Shown here in pieces: positions 1 through 8,077 of a stretch of DNA of 36,121 nucleotides. The position numbers and the translations under genes are program-made. The notes beneath the pieces are model-generated. The model was not told the DNA's origin. It saw nothing but the letters and a program-made list of their open reading frames with translations, and did not search any database. Position 1 is the first letter of the stretch, and each line of letters begins with the position of its first letter. Location of the stretch: contig SHMT01000038.1 of NCBI GenBank assembly GCA_004282745.1, positions 1 through 36,121 of the forward strand. The letters run 5' to 3'. The stretch is from Candidatus Scalindua sp. SCAELEC01. Its GTDB lineage: Bacteria; Planctomycetota; Brocadiia; Brocadiales; Scalinduaceae.

Positions 1-1
1 T

Positions 2-121
2 AAAGCTAAACTGACTATGAGAAGATCGTTTGGTTTTCGTACTTTAAAATCAATAGAAATTGCTTTGTATCATACACTTGGAAAATTACCAGAGCCTCCA
101 ATCACCCACAGATTTTACTAA
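2..121 (+). pseudogene. C-terminal end of a transposase (probable ISL3-like), cut by window edge
   Basis: An open frame enters from the left edge and gives 39 residues ending in TAA. The tail holds MRRSFGFRTLKSIEIALYH and ends PEPPITHRFY, which I recognise from memory as the C-terminus of DDE transposases of the ISL3 group. The rest lies outside the window, so intactness cannot be judged. It shows that the left border of the region is an insertion sequence. The family name is less certain than the call 'transposase end'. Confidence 0.5.
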
Positions 122-189
122 GGAGGCCTATTTTTTACGTATGTGAGAAGTTCGTTATAGGGTAAATCAAACGAGCAGGGAGTAAAACT

Positions 190-240
190 GCGATGTGATG
201 GGGAGTTATACTCATCACAAATTGGTTTTAGGTTTTTAGA
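190..240 (+). repeat. Possible degenerate fragment of repeat family P3
   Basis: The stretch TTATACTCATCACAAATTGG followed by a TTTTAGG-like run resembles the left part of the P3 repeat near 31.3 and 31.7 kb (consensus TATACTCATCNCATAATGG). A second shared motif, GGGATACC, lies just before the start codon at 285. It may form part of the regulator's leader. The match is partial, so this is tentative. Confidence 0.35.
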
Positions 241-284
241 ACCCGAATACTACTGAAATTTGATAGTCTATTGCAGGGATACCC

Positions 285-1661
285 ATGGAAAGTACGGAAA
301 TTTTAATTCTCGAAGATGATGATGGCTTTCGTAACAACATAAAGGACCAGTTACTACGATATAGTTTTAAGGTTTTTGAGTTATCTTTTAAGGTAGATAT
401 TTTCAGATATCTACGGAGAAAAACACCGCACCTTATAATTCTTGGTTCTTCTCCGGGTTATGTGAGTAATGATTTGAAGCTGGTCCGGGAGATCCGCAAA
501 TTTGACAGGAGACTCCCGATTATCATGATCACAGACAATAATTCTCAAGGACATATTATTGATGCTTTTAGAATGGGAGTTAATGATTATTTAAAACAGC
601 GGTTAGAAAAAGATGAGCTTATCAAGAGTATCAGACGATGTCTTTCTAAAAGCGATCGTAACAGATCACAACCGTATACTCAGGTAGATACTCAGCAGTT
701 AAGCAAGGCACCAACTATGATCGGGAAGGGGCGTGTCATGCAAGAGATTAAGACCTTTATCAGGAGAGTAGCTGCGACAGAGAGTAATGTTCTTATCACG
801 GGAGAAACAGGGACCGGTAAGGAGCTAGTTGCTGACCTGATTTACCGGAACAGTGCCAGAGCAGAGCGTCCATTTGTCAGCATTAACAGTACTGCGATAC
901 CTGACAATCTTTTAGAAAGTGAACTTTTTGGTCATGAAAGAGGTTCATTTACCGGAGCAGATACTTTAAAGGAGGGAAGGCTCAGACAGGCGGATGGAGG
1001 TACCGTATTTTTTGATGAGATTGGAGACATGGGCCTTTTCCATCAAGCTAAGATTCTCAGGGTTATTGAAAACAAGGAGATCCAGCGTATTGGTGGTATG
1101 AGTACTATTCCTTTGAACATTAGAATAATTGCTGCGACAAATCAGGATTTGGAGAAGATGGTTTTAGAAGGCACATTCAGAAAGGACCTATACTATCGAC
1201 TCAACGTTGCCAGCATTCATCTGCCTCCCTTAAGGGAACGAAAAGAGGACATCCCTGAAATACTTGATTTCTACATCAGGGACTTGAACTCCAGATCTGG
1301 GAAAAAAATAGAAGAACTATCGGAAGATACCCTGAAATATCTGCTCAGTTATGACTGGCCTGGTAATATTCGGGAGATCAAGAATATTTTAGAGTCTACC
1401 TTTATCAATCTCCTTACCAACAGGATCACTCTGAATGACTTACCTGCACCCTTCCAAAGGAGGATAATCGATGCAAAAAAGCTTACTATTAGTGAAAAGG
1501 ATCGTTTGCTATCAGCACTCTTAACTACAAATTGGAATAAAAGTCAGGCGGCAAAGAAACTTAACTGGTCCAGGATGACGCTGTATCGAAAAATTACAAA
1601 GTACCGTCTGGACCGATCGATAGAAAATGAGCCACCTGCTAAGCAGGTGACATTGTGTTAA
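285..1661 (+). CDS. Sigma-54-dependent activator (NtrC type) with degenerate receiver
   Basis: The 458-residue protein has NtrC-class order: a receiver-like domain (about 1-115), a sigma-54 AAA+ domain (about 143-370) and a Fis-type helix-turn-helix (about 415-447). The AAA+ domain has Walker A GETGTGKE near residue 173, a sigma-54 contact loop GSFTGA near 220 (canonical GAFTGA) and Walker B VFFDEIGD near 241. Such proteins remodel sigma-54 RNA polymerase at -24/-12 promoters. In the receiver the aspartate expected at the end of strand 3 is glycine (ILGSS, residue 54), while the acidic pocket (EDDD) and the DYLK lysine remain. Phosphorylation there is therefore unlikely and the domain may respond to another signal. 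No histidine kinase lies nearby. The start follows a CAGGGA ribosome-binding stretch. Confidence 0.93.
   Translation: MESTEILILEDDDGFRNNIKDQLLRYSFKVFELSFKVDIFRYLRRKTPHLIILGSSPGYVSNDLKLVREIRKFDRRLPIIMITDNNSQGHIIDAFRMGVNDYLKQRLEKDELIKSIRRCLSKSDRNRSQPYTQVDTQQLSKAPTMIGKGRVMQEIKTFIRRVAATESNVLITGETGTGKELVADLIYRNSARAERPFVSINSTAIPDNLLESELFGHERGSFTGADTLKEGRLRQADGGTVFFDEIGDMGLFHQAKILRVIENKEIQRIGGMSTIPLNIRIIAATNQDLEKMVLEGTFRKDLYYRLNVASIHLPPLRERKEDIPEILDFYIRDLNSRSGKKIEELSEDTLKYLLSYDWPGNIREIKNILESTFINLLTNRITLNDLPAPFQRRIIDAKKLTISEKDRLLSALLTTNWNKSQAAKKLNWSRMTLYRKITKYRLDRSIENEPPAKQVTLC
1633..1649. repeat. 17-bp palindrome at the end of the activator gene
   Basis: CACCTGCT and AGCAGGTG are perfect inverted arms of 8 bp around a single A, inside the last codons of the activator gene. 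No T-run follows, so it is not a classical intrinsic terminator. It could be a transcript-end hairpin or a protein-binding site. Confidence 0.45.
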
Positions 1662-2366
1662 CCCCTATAGAGGTATTCCTATCACTAGAACTGCTAAACC
1701 TGGTATATATCTTTGGTGGAACAAAGACATGCAGCAGGAAATGACCAATCTGAGAAAAGTTAAAAGTGCCTAAAGTTTGAAGTGAGCTAAAATCAAGGAA
1801 GAGTTTTTCAACCTTAGACACTAAGGCAATTCAAATAGTTGCACGTCATTTAAGGCACTTCAAATGTGGTTTCTTACCCTACATTCCTATCAGATATTGT
1901 TAAAAGGCAACGAACTCTCCAAAGACCTAACGTCAGAATTCGACGTAAACAGTATCAAACCATTCAGTGTGGTGGGCATTTCTGAAAACCTGAGAAATGT
2001 AAACCCTAGAAACACTTCACGCTCGTTTCTCACCAACGGCTTTGTCTCAATTGTAACACAGTGTCAACTATGTAACACTATTTTGTTACACATTAAGATT
2101 TCATCTCTATTCCTATTCTCGCTTCTCAGGAAAGGACTATAGGTGCTTTTTCTCAATTCTCCTCATCGTGACTGTTATTGTATTTTCTCTTTTTTAAACC
2201 ATGCAACGTAACAACGCATGTGACACATTCAAGAAAATAGAATGACTCACTAAAATAACACATAGATGTAAGGTCTTATAAAAGTATCAGTTAGGTAATA
2301 CTTGTGCCGTAGATAGAAATGTGGTACCCCGATTGCGAATAGTTCTCCTAGTGTATTAATATCTAC
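1662..2366. other. Gene-poor AT-rich spacer
   Basis: No convincing gene is seen. Short open frames (for example at 1864-2142) lack a ribosome-binding site and protein-like composition. A small inverted repeat, TGTAAC/GTTACA, lies near 2070-2095. The segment looks like decayed sequence between the activator and the accessory cluster. Confidence 0.5.
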
Positions 2367-2519
2367 CTGGTACTTGAACGGAAAACCTGTGGTTGAATGA
2401 AAATTGGCTAGATACAAGGCGCGTAATAATTCCGTGACCAGAACGTGCTAAATTACTTGAGTATTACGGAATTATTACAGCAACGAAGTAGATGGGTAGT
2501 TTTCGTTCAACGACTACCT
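2367..2519 (+). repeat. Palindromic repeat P1, copy A (long form)
   Basis: It has the P1 core GATACAAGGCGCGTAATAAT, an inner stem (TAATAATTCCGT against ACGGAATTATTA), and the right-hand part GTAGATGGGTAGTTTTCG. The outer arms, around TTGAACGGAAAAC and GTTTTCGTTCAA, are more eroded than in other copies. The left side carries the doubled TTGAA(C/T)G-AAAA motif of the long form. It lies about 60 bp upstream of the DUF3467 gene. Confidence 0.8.
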
Positions 2520-2578
2520 ATCCAGATTGTTATCTCTGTAATCATAGAGGTAGAAACCAGTGAAGGACACGGTTAATT

Positions 2579-2857
2579 ATGGGAAATGATAAGGGTGATA
2601 CCCAGCGGAATACGGAAGCAAGGGAAGGGAGATATGCTAACTGTTTTCAAATAGGCCAGAATGAATTTGAATTTTTGATCGACTTTGGACAGTCATATTG
2701 TGAGTGCGAAGAGGAGAACTTTCACACCCGGATCATCTGCAACCCGTTTTATGTAAAAGTATTATTAACACTGCTTCAAACGTCAATCAAACGATATGAA
2801 GAAGCTTTTGGGGCCATAGATGAAGAGACGGTGAGTGATTCAGAGAGTATGGAATAA
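2579..2857 (+). CDS. DUF3467 family protein
   Basis: This small acidic protein of 92 residues has a core matching the DUF3467 pattern as I remember it: GRYANCFQIGQNEFEFLIDF near residues 18-37, then FHTRIICNPFYVKVLL and a final amphipathic helix. The biochemical role of the family is unknown. No membrane segment or signal peptide is present, so it should be cytoplasmic. It is the first gene of the plus-strand accessory cluster, with the hydrolase gene 52 bp downstream. The ribosome-binding site is weak (GAAGGA lies about 15 bp upstream of the ATG). Confidence 0.75.
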   Translation: MGNDKGDTQRNTEAREGRYANCFQIGQNEFEFLIDFGQSYCECEEENFHTRIICNPFYVKVLLTLLQTSIKRYEEAFGAIDEETVSDSESME

Positions 2858-2909
2858 CTAATTTGAAGGTTGAAGGAATTGATGATGCATTAAGAAGGAG
2901 TATTTTAAT

Positions 2910-3947
2910 ATGGAGGAATCAATTTTTCAGAAAGATAAAATGGCGAAACTTGGAAAGCAAATGAAAAGGAGAGGAGTGTCTCATATCTATTTCGTCCATG
3001 GTACATGGGCTGGTAATAGTCCTTTTGGAATGATTGCAAGACTTCCTGGTATCCCGCTAGCAGTAAAACATGAATTAGAAAGGATTGTAAAAGAACAGGT
3101 GGATGAGACTTTAGGAGATCTTGGGAACTATACAAAGAGTTACGTCAATATGTTCAAAGAGTCTATTGGCAGTGATATTTCATGCCCTCCACCTTTTCAG
3201 TGGGGTTCAGGGAATTACCATAGTGCAAGGGTGAGGGGAGCCATAAGGCTGATTAAAAAATTGGCCAAGGATATCAATAACCCATCTGGAAACGAAAGGA
3301 TTTTACTTATGGGACATAGCCATGCCGGTCAGTTATTTGCCCTCTTGACAACGTTTCTTGGGGATGAAGAGATGTCACGTTTGGAAACTAGCGAAGGGAT
3401 ATCTACGGTGGAGGAGCTTGTCAACGTTGTCGGACTCGACAAAGAAGTATATAAAGATATTGCTCAATTAAAAGAAGATATAAAGAAGATTGATAGAGTC
3501 TATTTAGATATTGTTACTTTTGGAACGCCTCCGCGCTATAAATGGGGAAAAACAAAAATAAAAGGTGTGGAAACAAACTATCGTTTACTACATGTTATTA
3601 ATCATCGTTATGAGACAGTCTCTATATTCGGTCTGTTAAATACAAGGGATGGTGACTATGTGCAACAATGGGGAGTGGGTGGAACAGATACAGATATTTT
3701 TGATAAAGAAAAAAACAGTGAATTAGAGAAAATCCTAGGAGAGGAGCAATACTATATCTCTATTAAATCTCTTTTTGGGGACACAAGGCATATACCTGAT
3801 CGTAATTATGGAAAACCACTCTTGATAGATTATGCAGATGAGGGGGGGGATCTAAAGGAGACTCTTTTAGGGCATGGAGCATACACTCGCAAAGAAAAAA
3901 TGTTATTTAATACACAACTCATAGCAGATGAATTTTACAAAGATTGA
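2910..3947 (+). CDS. Alpha/beta hydrolase (lipase/esterase-like), cytoplasmic
   Basis: The protein has 345 residues. An oxyanion-loop motif, HIYFVHGTWAG, lies near residues 25-35, and the nucleophile elbow is GHSHAG with Ser137, a GxSxA variant of GxSxG. Later, DIVTFGTPPRYKWG and HVINHRYETV resemble the strand and loop regions that carry the acid and histidine in lipase-like folds. No signal peptide is seen. The AAGGAG site 13 bp before the ATG supports the start. The substrate is unknown; a lipid ester is a guess from fold and neighbours. A second, lipoprotein hydrolase lies at 8.1-9.5 kb in the same direction. Confidence 0.75.
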   Translation: MEESIFQKDKMAKLGKQMKRRGVSHIYFVHGTWAGNSPFGMIARLPGIPLAVKHELERIVKEQVDETLGDLGNYTKSYVNMFKESIGSDISCPPPFQWGSGNYHSARVRGAIRLIKKLAKDINNPSGNERILLMGHSHAGQLFALLTTFLGDEEMSRLETSEGISTVEELVNVVGLDKEVYKDIAQLKEDIKKIDRVYLDIVTFGTPPRYKWGKTKIKGVETNYRLLHVINHRYETVSIFGLLNTRDGDYVQQWGVGGTDTDIFDKEKNSELEKILGEEQYYISIKSLFGDTRHIPDRNYGKPLLIDYADEGGDLKETLLGHGAYTRKEKMLFNTQLIADEFYKD

Positions 3948-4091
3948 AATCTTCACCATTTCACGATGCTGAAGAATATTTTTTAAGAAAGGAGAAGATG
4001 AAGTAAACGATGCCGTATTTTCTACTCAAGCGGAAGTATATTTTTATCATTAATGGATACGTAAAATATTTGAAATGAACGGAGGGAGAGA

Positions 4092-5012
4092 ATGAAAAAA
4101 TATTTGATTAATAGGCTCATGTTTTTGGTAGTTTTGAGCATTCTGGCGGTAGGGTGCGCCTCGACTGACTCAGCAAAGAAAATAAAAGCCTTTTCAGACG
4201 CAACGGTATTAACCACACAAAATACCATCAATGCCTTTGATGTTGTAGAACGTAAGTATTACGACTCTCAAGTTGCAAAAATTACAGCAAACTATGATAC
4301 AGATGGCTTCAATCCAAACTCAATTGAACGATTCTTAGAACCTCCTCAGATTGAAGCTCGTATCCAAGTTTTAAATGGGCTACAAAAGTACTCTGAGAAA
4401 CTATCAGTAATAATGGGAAACGAACAGTTGGATGAATTTGATGAAGAGACAAGAAAGTTGGGAGAATCACTTACAAAGGTTAACAATAGTTTTGCAAAAA
4501 ATAACATTCTTAGCGCCGCTCCCTTTGATTCTAATCAGATTCAGATCTTTACCACGGCTGTCAATGCTCTCGGCCGTTGGTTCATTGAACATAAGAGGGA
4601 GGAGGGTGTGAAAAAGAGTGTTGGAGAAATGCAAGGAAATGTGGGAATTATTTGCGAACTTTTTGCAAAAGATATTGGTACCGTAGGTCAAACAGGGTTA
4701 CGGGAACAGTTATGGAGATCATATAGTGACATTATGAAGGCACAAGATGCGTTCATTCTCCAGAATAAAGATACGTTAGATCCTATTGCAAAAAGAGATG
4801 AGATTAAGTATCTCGCGTCTTTAGTAATAGATCAGAAAAAAGCGGATGAAACGCTTAAATCCGTACAAAAGGCATTAGAGCAGCTTAAAGAGACTCATAG
4901 CAAACTCAACGAGGCATTTTCTGACAACACGATAGAAATTGACAATTTAATAAAGCAACTCAAAGACGAAGGAAGGCGAATTAAGAAATTTTACGAATCG
5001 TTAGAAAAATAA
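4092..5012 (+). CDS. Lipoprotein, mostly alpha-helical, unknown function
   Basis: The 306-residue product begins with a lipoprotein signal peptide: MKKY, a hydrophobic run, and the lipobox LAVGC with Cys22. The mature protein is rich in charged and helical segments, and its last ~60 residues have a coiled-coil pattern. It should be anchored to a membrane on the extracytoplasmic side. The GGAGGGAG site directly before the ATG is strong. The next gene starts 22 bp downstream and is probably co-transcribed. I do not recognise the family. Confidence 0.75.
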   Translation: MKKYLINRLMFLVVLSILAVGCASTDSAKKIKAFSDATVLTTQNTINAFDVVERKYYDSQVAKITANYDTDGFNPNSIERFLEPPQIEARIQVLNGLQKYSEKLSVIMGNEQLDEFDEETRKLGESLTKVNNSFAKNNILSAAPFDSNQIQIFTTAVNALGRWFIEHKREEGVKKSVGEMQGNVGIICELFAKDIGTVGQTGLREQLWRSYSDIMKAQDAFILQNKDTLDPIAKRDEIKYLASLVIDQKKADETLKSVQKALEQLKETHSKLNEAFSDNTIEIDNLIKQLKDEGRRIKKFYESLEK

Positions 5013-5034
5013 TTATAGATGAAAGGAGTAATAC

Positions 5035-5373
5035 ATGAGTAAACCGACAGATTCAGACTTAAGGGCAGCATATCAAGACCTTTATGATCATTTGGATGAC
5101 GCATATTGGGCGGCTACCACCATTGAAGCAAAAGATAAAATTCGAGGTATTTCCGAGGTTGTCTCTGATCTTTTAACCGATATGAATCAAGCAGATCTCT
5201 CTTTGCGTACAGAGCAGTATCTTTCTCTTAAAAAATCAATTAAAGGTGTAAACAAAAACCTAGACAAATTAAAAAAAGAGATCGACGATATTATTAAAAA
5301 AGTAAAACTGGCCAGGCAGATCTTAAATGTTATTGATAAGGCTCTGGATACGGCTGCTAAATTTTTTGTTTAA
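5035..5373 (+). CDS. Small helical protein, unknown function
   Basis: The 112-residue product is strongly helical. A lysine-rich coiled-coil-like stretch follows residue 65 (for example LDKLKKEIDDIIKKVK), and the C-terminus is amphipathic to hydrophobic (LNVIDKALDTAAKFFV). There is no signal peptide. An AAAGGAG site lies 8 bp before the ATG. It follows the lipoprotein by 22 bp, so the two are probably one operon. The hydrophobic C-terminal helix could be membrane-active, but that is speculation. No family recognised. Confidence 0.65.
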   Translation: MSKPTDSDLRAAYQDLYDHLDDAYWAATTIEAKDKIRGISEVVSDLLTDMNQADLSLRTEQYLSLKKSIKGVNKNLDKLKKEIDDIIKKVKLARQILNVIDKALDTAAKFFV

Positions 5374-5394
5374 GTTTTAGTCGTATTTCATTTA

Positions 5395-5546
5395 GGCAGG
5401 GACTGAGGTTACAGAGAAGGAAGATATTCTTGCCGATGCAAAGTGTATGTTCGTTGAATCTGAGCAGGGGGGACGTGCATGGAGGTATTAAGGATGCAAC
5501 AGATCATATTTGGGAAGAGTTAAAAGAGTATTTACATTTAATTTAA
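5395..5546 (+). pseudogene. Possible C-terminal remnant of a broken gene
   Basis: Protein-like composition persists but changes frame. One frame reads ILADAKCMFVESEQGG, and another then reads GIKDATDHIWEELKEYLHL and stops at 5544-5546. No single frame covers both parts and no start codon is evident. This suggests a decayed open frame just before the phosphoesterase gene. The parent family is unknown. Confidence 0.3.
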
Positions 5547-5560
5547 TGGGAGGAAATCAA

Positions 5561-6367
5561 ATGGCCAAATTTATCCAATTAAGCGATCTTCATATTCGTA
5601 AAAGCAATGGCAAAGAAGAAAATGGTAATTGCGAGAAGATTGTTAAACATATAATCAATAAATATTCTGATGACAAACCTGTGGTTTTGTTGACAGGTGA
5701 TATTGTAGATGATGGTAGAGCCGAGCAATACAAAAATGCAGTTAATATTTTAAAGCCTTTGGTTGATAACAATTTCACTGTTTTAGCAAGCCCGGGTAAT
5801 CATGATTATGGTCCCATGGGTAATTTCTATACCGAAGTGTCACAGAGAAATTTTCAAAATTACATTTTGTGTGAACTACTTGGGAATCAGGAGGCACAGA
5901 AGGCCGGAGTCAAGATGGAAGACCTCTATCCAATGGTTACGGTTGTAGATGATGTAATATTTATAGGGATTGATTCTGTTGTTGGGGCAGAAGATCAGTT
6001 TATGCACTTTGCCAGTGGTGAGGTGGGCGATGAGCAGAGGGAAAAGTTAAAAGATATATTAAGAAGCCAAAAGGATTCTGGGAAAAAGATTGTATCATTT
6101 TTTCATCATCATCCGTTCAACAGAAAATTTGTTTTGGAATTAGATGATTCTAAAGAGGTAATGAAAATTTTGACCGGAAATGTTGATGTCCTCTGTTTTG
6201 GTCATGATCATAAATCTGAAGTGTGGTCAAGTATGCATAACATTGACTGGATTTTTGCATCAGGTAAATCTACCAGAAGAAATAAGAATTATAAATTTCA
6301 GTTTAGAGAGGTGGCCATTGACGGGGATGATAATAATGTCGCTATGGTTACTTTTAAACGAGATTAA
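5561..6367 (+). CDS. Calcineurin-like metallophosphoesterase
   Basis: The 268-residue protein carries the full set of metal-binding blocks of the family: SDLH (Asp9, His11), GDIVDDG near 47, GNHD near 79, FHHHPF near 181-186 and GHDH near 213. The family binds two metal ions and hydrolyses phosphomonoesters or phosphodiesters such as nucleotides or nucleic acids; the substrate here is not evident. There is no signal peptide, so it is probably cytoplasmic. I place the start at the ATG preceded by GGGAGGAAATC; an upstream in-frame ATG at 5510 lacks such a site. It lies between the helical-protein operon and a broken gene. Confidence 0.88.
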   Translation: MAKFIQLSDLHIRKSNGKEENGNCEKIVKHIINKYSDDKPVVLLTGDIVDDGRAEQYKNAVNILKPLVDNNFTVLASPGNHDYGPMGNFYTEVSQRNFQNYILCELLGNQEAQKAGVKMEDLYPMVTVVDDVIFIGIDSVVGAEDQFMHFASGEVGDEQREKLKDILRSQKDSGKKIVSFFHHHPFNRKFVLELDDSKEVMKILTGNVDVLCFGHDHKSEVWSSMHNIDWIFASGKSTRRNKNYKFQFREVAIDGDDNNVAMVTFKRD

Positions 6368-6397
6368 ATTTTTTTATTTTAGAATGGAGAAATTAAT

Positions 6398-6867
6398 ATG
6401 GTTGATATTCATTTATTTAAAATGTTTATTCGGCTGATTGTGATGATGTGAACACAAAATATGATTCCCCTGCAGGCCACTCATACTTCTTAAATGATGA
6501 AAAAGAGTCCCCAAAAAACAAAAAACTTGTTTCTGGCTTCGTGGTTAATCACATTTTACATTCTATCAAAACAGGTCGTGTTCAAGACGAGCCTCAAGGA
6601 AGTAGGATCATAATTCTCTAAGAGAATCAGCTAAAATTTGAGAGAAGGAGTAGTGAATACATTTTCTCAAAGAAGACCAAAAACATTTTGTTGAAGTGGA
6701 TTGTAATTAAACTTGTCGAAAAGGATTTCTTCAAAAAAATAGATTATTTCGAGGATTATCCAGGTTATCAATTACCAGTCCAGTCTGGTATAGTCGAATG
6801 GAAAATTACTGATGGAACAACTTGTGTGTTAGTCGTTAGAATATGTCGATATGTACTGGTCAGATGA
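6398..6867 (+). pseudogene. Broken gene with one frameshift and one in-frame stop
   Basis: An ATG behind AATGGAGAAATT opens MVDIHLFKMF, then the frame must shift by one base near 6425. A single frame then continues from YSADCDDVNTKYDSPAGHSY (6427 on) to 6867, interrupted only by a TAA at 6619-6621. Coding character continues on both sides of that stop (SGFVVNHILHSIK before, KNILLKWIVIKL after). The intact product would have had about 155 residues. It starts 31 bp after the phosphoesterase gene and was probably its operon partner. Family not recognised. Confidence 0.5.
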
Positions 6868-7076
6868 ACACAAAAGACTAGGATTAAGATAATTAGACGG
6901 TTCATATTCTATTAAACCAATCATATGTATGAGCGGATAAGATTGAATACCTATTTTTGCCTTGAAAGTGTATTGATTGAGAATCATTAAATTTAAATAA
7001 GGGGGGAGCTTTATTTATGGGGAAGTTACTATGTAGATATGGTCACTAAAGTATCGTTACGTGAAAACCTTGACAT

Positions 7077-7519
7077 TTATTTTGAGGCAAAATCAAACTT
7101 TTTCCATCTAAATACAACAGGGCTTGAATTTATTTCGGCGACCCCTTTTAATATTCTATTTCGTAATTCATCGACAGAATTAACTCTTATGTGCATTAAA
7201 AAGGTTCGAGCCATTTTGCCAAATAACACTTCTACAAGATTAAGCCATGAACCGTGCTTTTGTGTATGAACATAAAGAAATCTATTAGGTCGACTTGATA
7301 ATATTGCATAGTCTCTTTTGAAATATGTGCAGAATGATTGTCTAAAATAATTCGTATGGTATATTCTTTGGGATAATATCCATCCAATTCTTTTAAAAGT
7401 TCGATGAATTCTTTGCTCTGATGACGATCGTGTACTTGGTCTATTACATGCCCTGTATTCAAATCTAAAGAAACCAATATGCTTAGTGTTCCTAACCGCT
7501 TGTATTCATAGTCACTCAT
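7077..7519 (-). pseudogene. IS630-family transposase remnant, frameshifted
   Basis: On the minus strand, frame one gives YEYKRLGTLSILVSLDL, VHDRHQSKEFIELLKELD and IRIILDNHSAHISKET, the DDE catalytic core of IS630-family transposases. A one-base frame change near 7295 is needed to continue into HTQKHGSWLNLVEVLFGKMA and to the end PVVFRWKKFDF at the stop (7077-7079). The N-terminal DNA-binding part is missing upstream of 7519. The element is inactive and marks this stretch as an insertion zone. Confidence 0.85.
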
Positions 7520-7539
7520 GACTTGATGGCTTTTACCGT

Positions 7540-8020
7540 ATTGCTAAAAGCAGAAAAAGTAGTAGAGGCTCCAGAAGAATAAGCAATAGAAGGAAGAAGT
7601 CATAGTGGAAGAAGCCACAGAGCAGATTGATTAACTGATGAAAAATACTGTCTTGATGGCGTATGGGCTGGTTGTCCAAATTTAGTGCAAATTGAGTTAG
7701 CTATTTATTCTGGAGAGCGACGATTAAAACCTGTAATAAGTAGGGGCTGAAAATGTCAGATGGTGAATGATTAGCCACTTACATTAACACCTGTTAAAGA
7801 TGGTAACGTGTTTACCTGGGAAAATTATATTTCCTACTTCTTAGGATAAAAAATTCAAACAATTGGAACCGAAAGGCATTTTCCTGTTATGAAAACCTTG
7901 CATTAAAGCATATCTTCAGTGAAATATAATTGAGGATAAAGAGATAAGAGAATTTTGAATACTTGATAGTACAGGTGATTGGTAATTATGATCTTGACGA
8001 TCTGTTTTTCATTATCGTGA
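7540..8020. other. Decayed spacer with scraps of coding sequence
   Basis: Several short, protein-like stretches occur in changing frames, for example YCLDGVWAGCPNLVQIELA and SGERRLKPV on the plus strand near 7643-7747, each ended by early stops. No start or ribosome-binding site connects them. The parent gene cannot be named. Confidence 0.4.
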
Positions 8021-8077
8021 AAGGTGTTTTATGAGTTGACATTCATCTTTGAAACATTGCATTTCAAAGGAGATTAC

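Noticed and set aside
1633-1649. Palindrome at the activator end as an intrinsic terminator
   Set aside because: It lies before the stop codon and has no T-run; kept only as an inverted repeat.
1864-2142. 92-codon open frame in the spacer
   Set aside because: No ribosome-binding site, no recognisable domain, composition like non-coding DNA.
6622-7076. A separate intact gene between the broken gene and the IS630 remnant
   Set aside because: The frame is continuous with the broken gene upstream to 6867; beyond that only stops in all frames.
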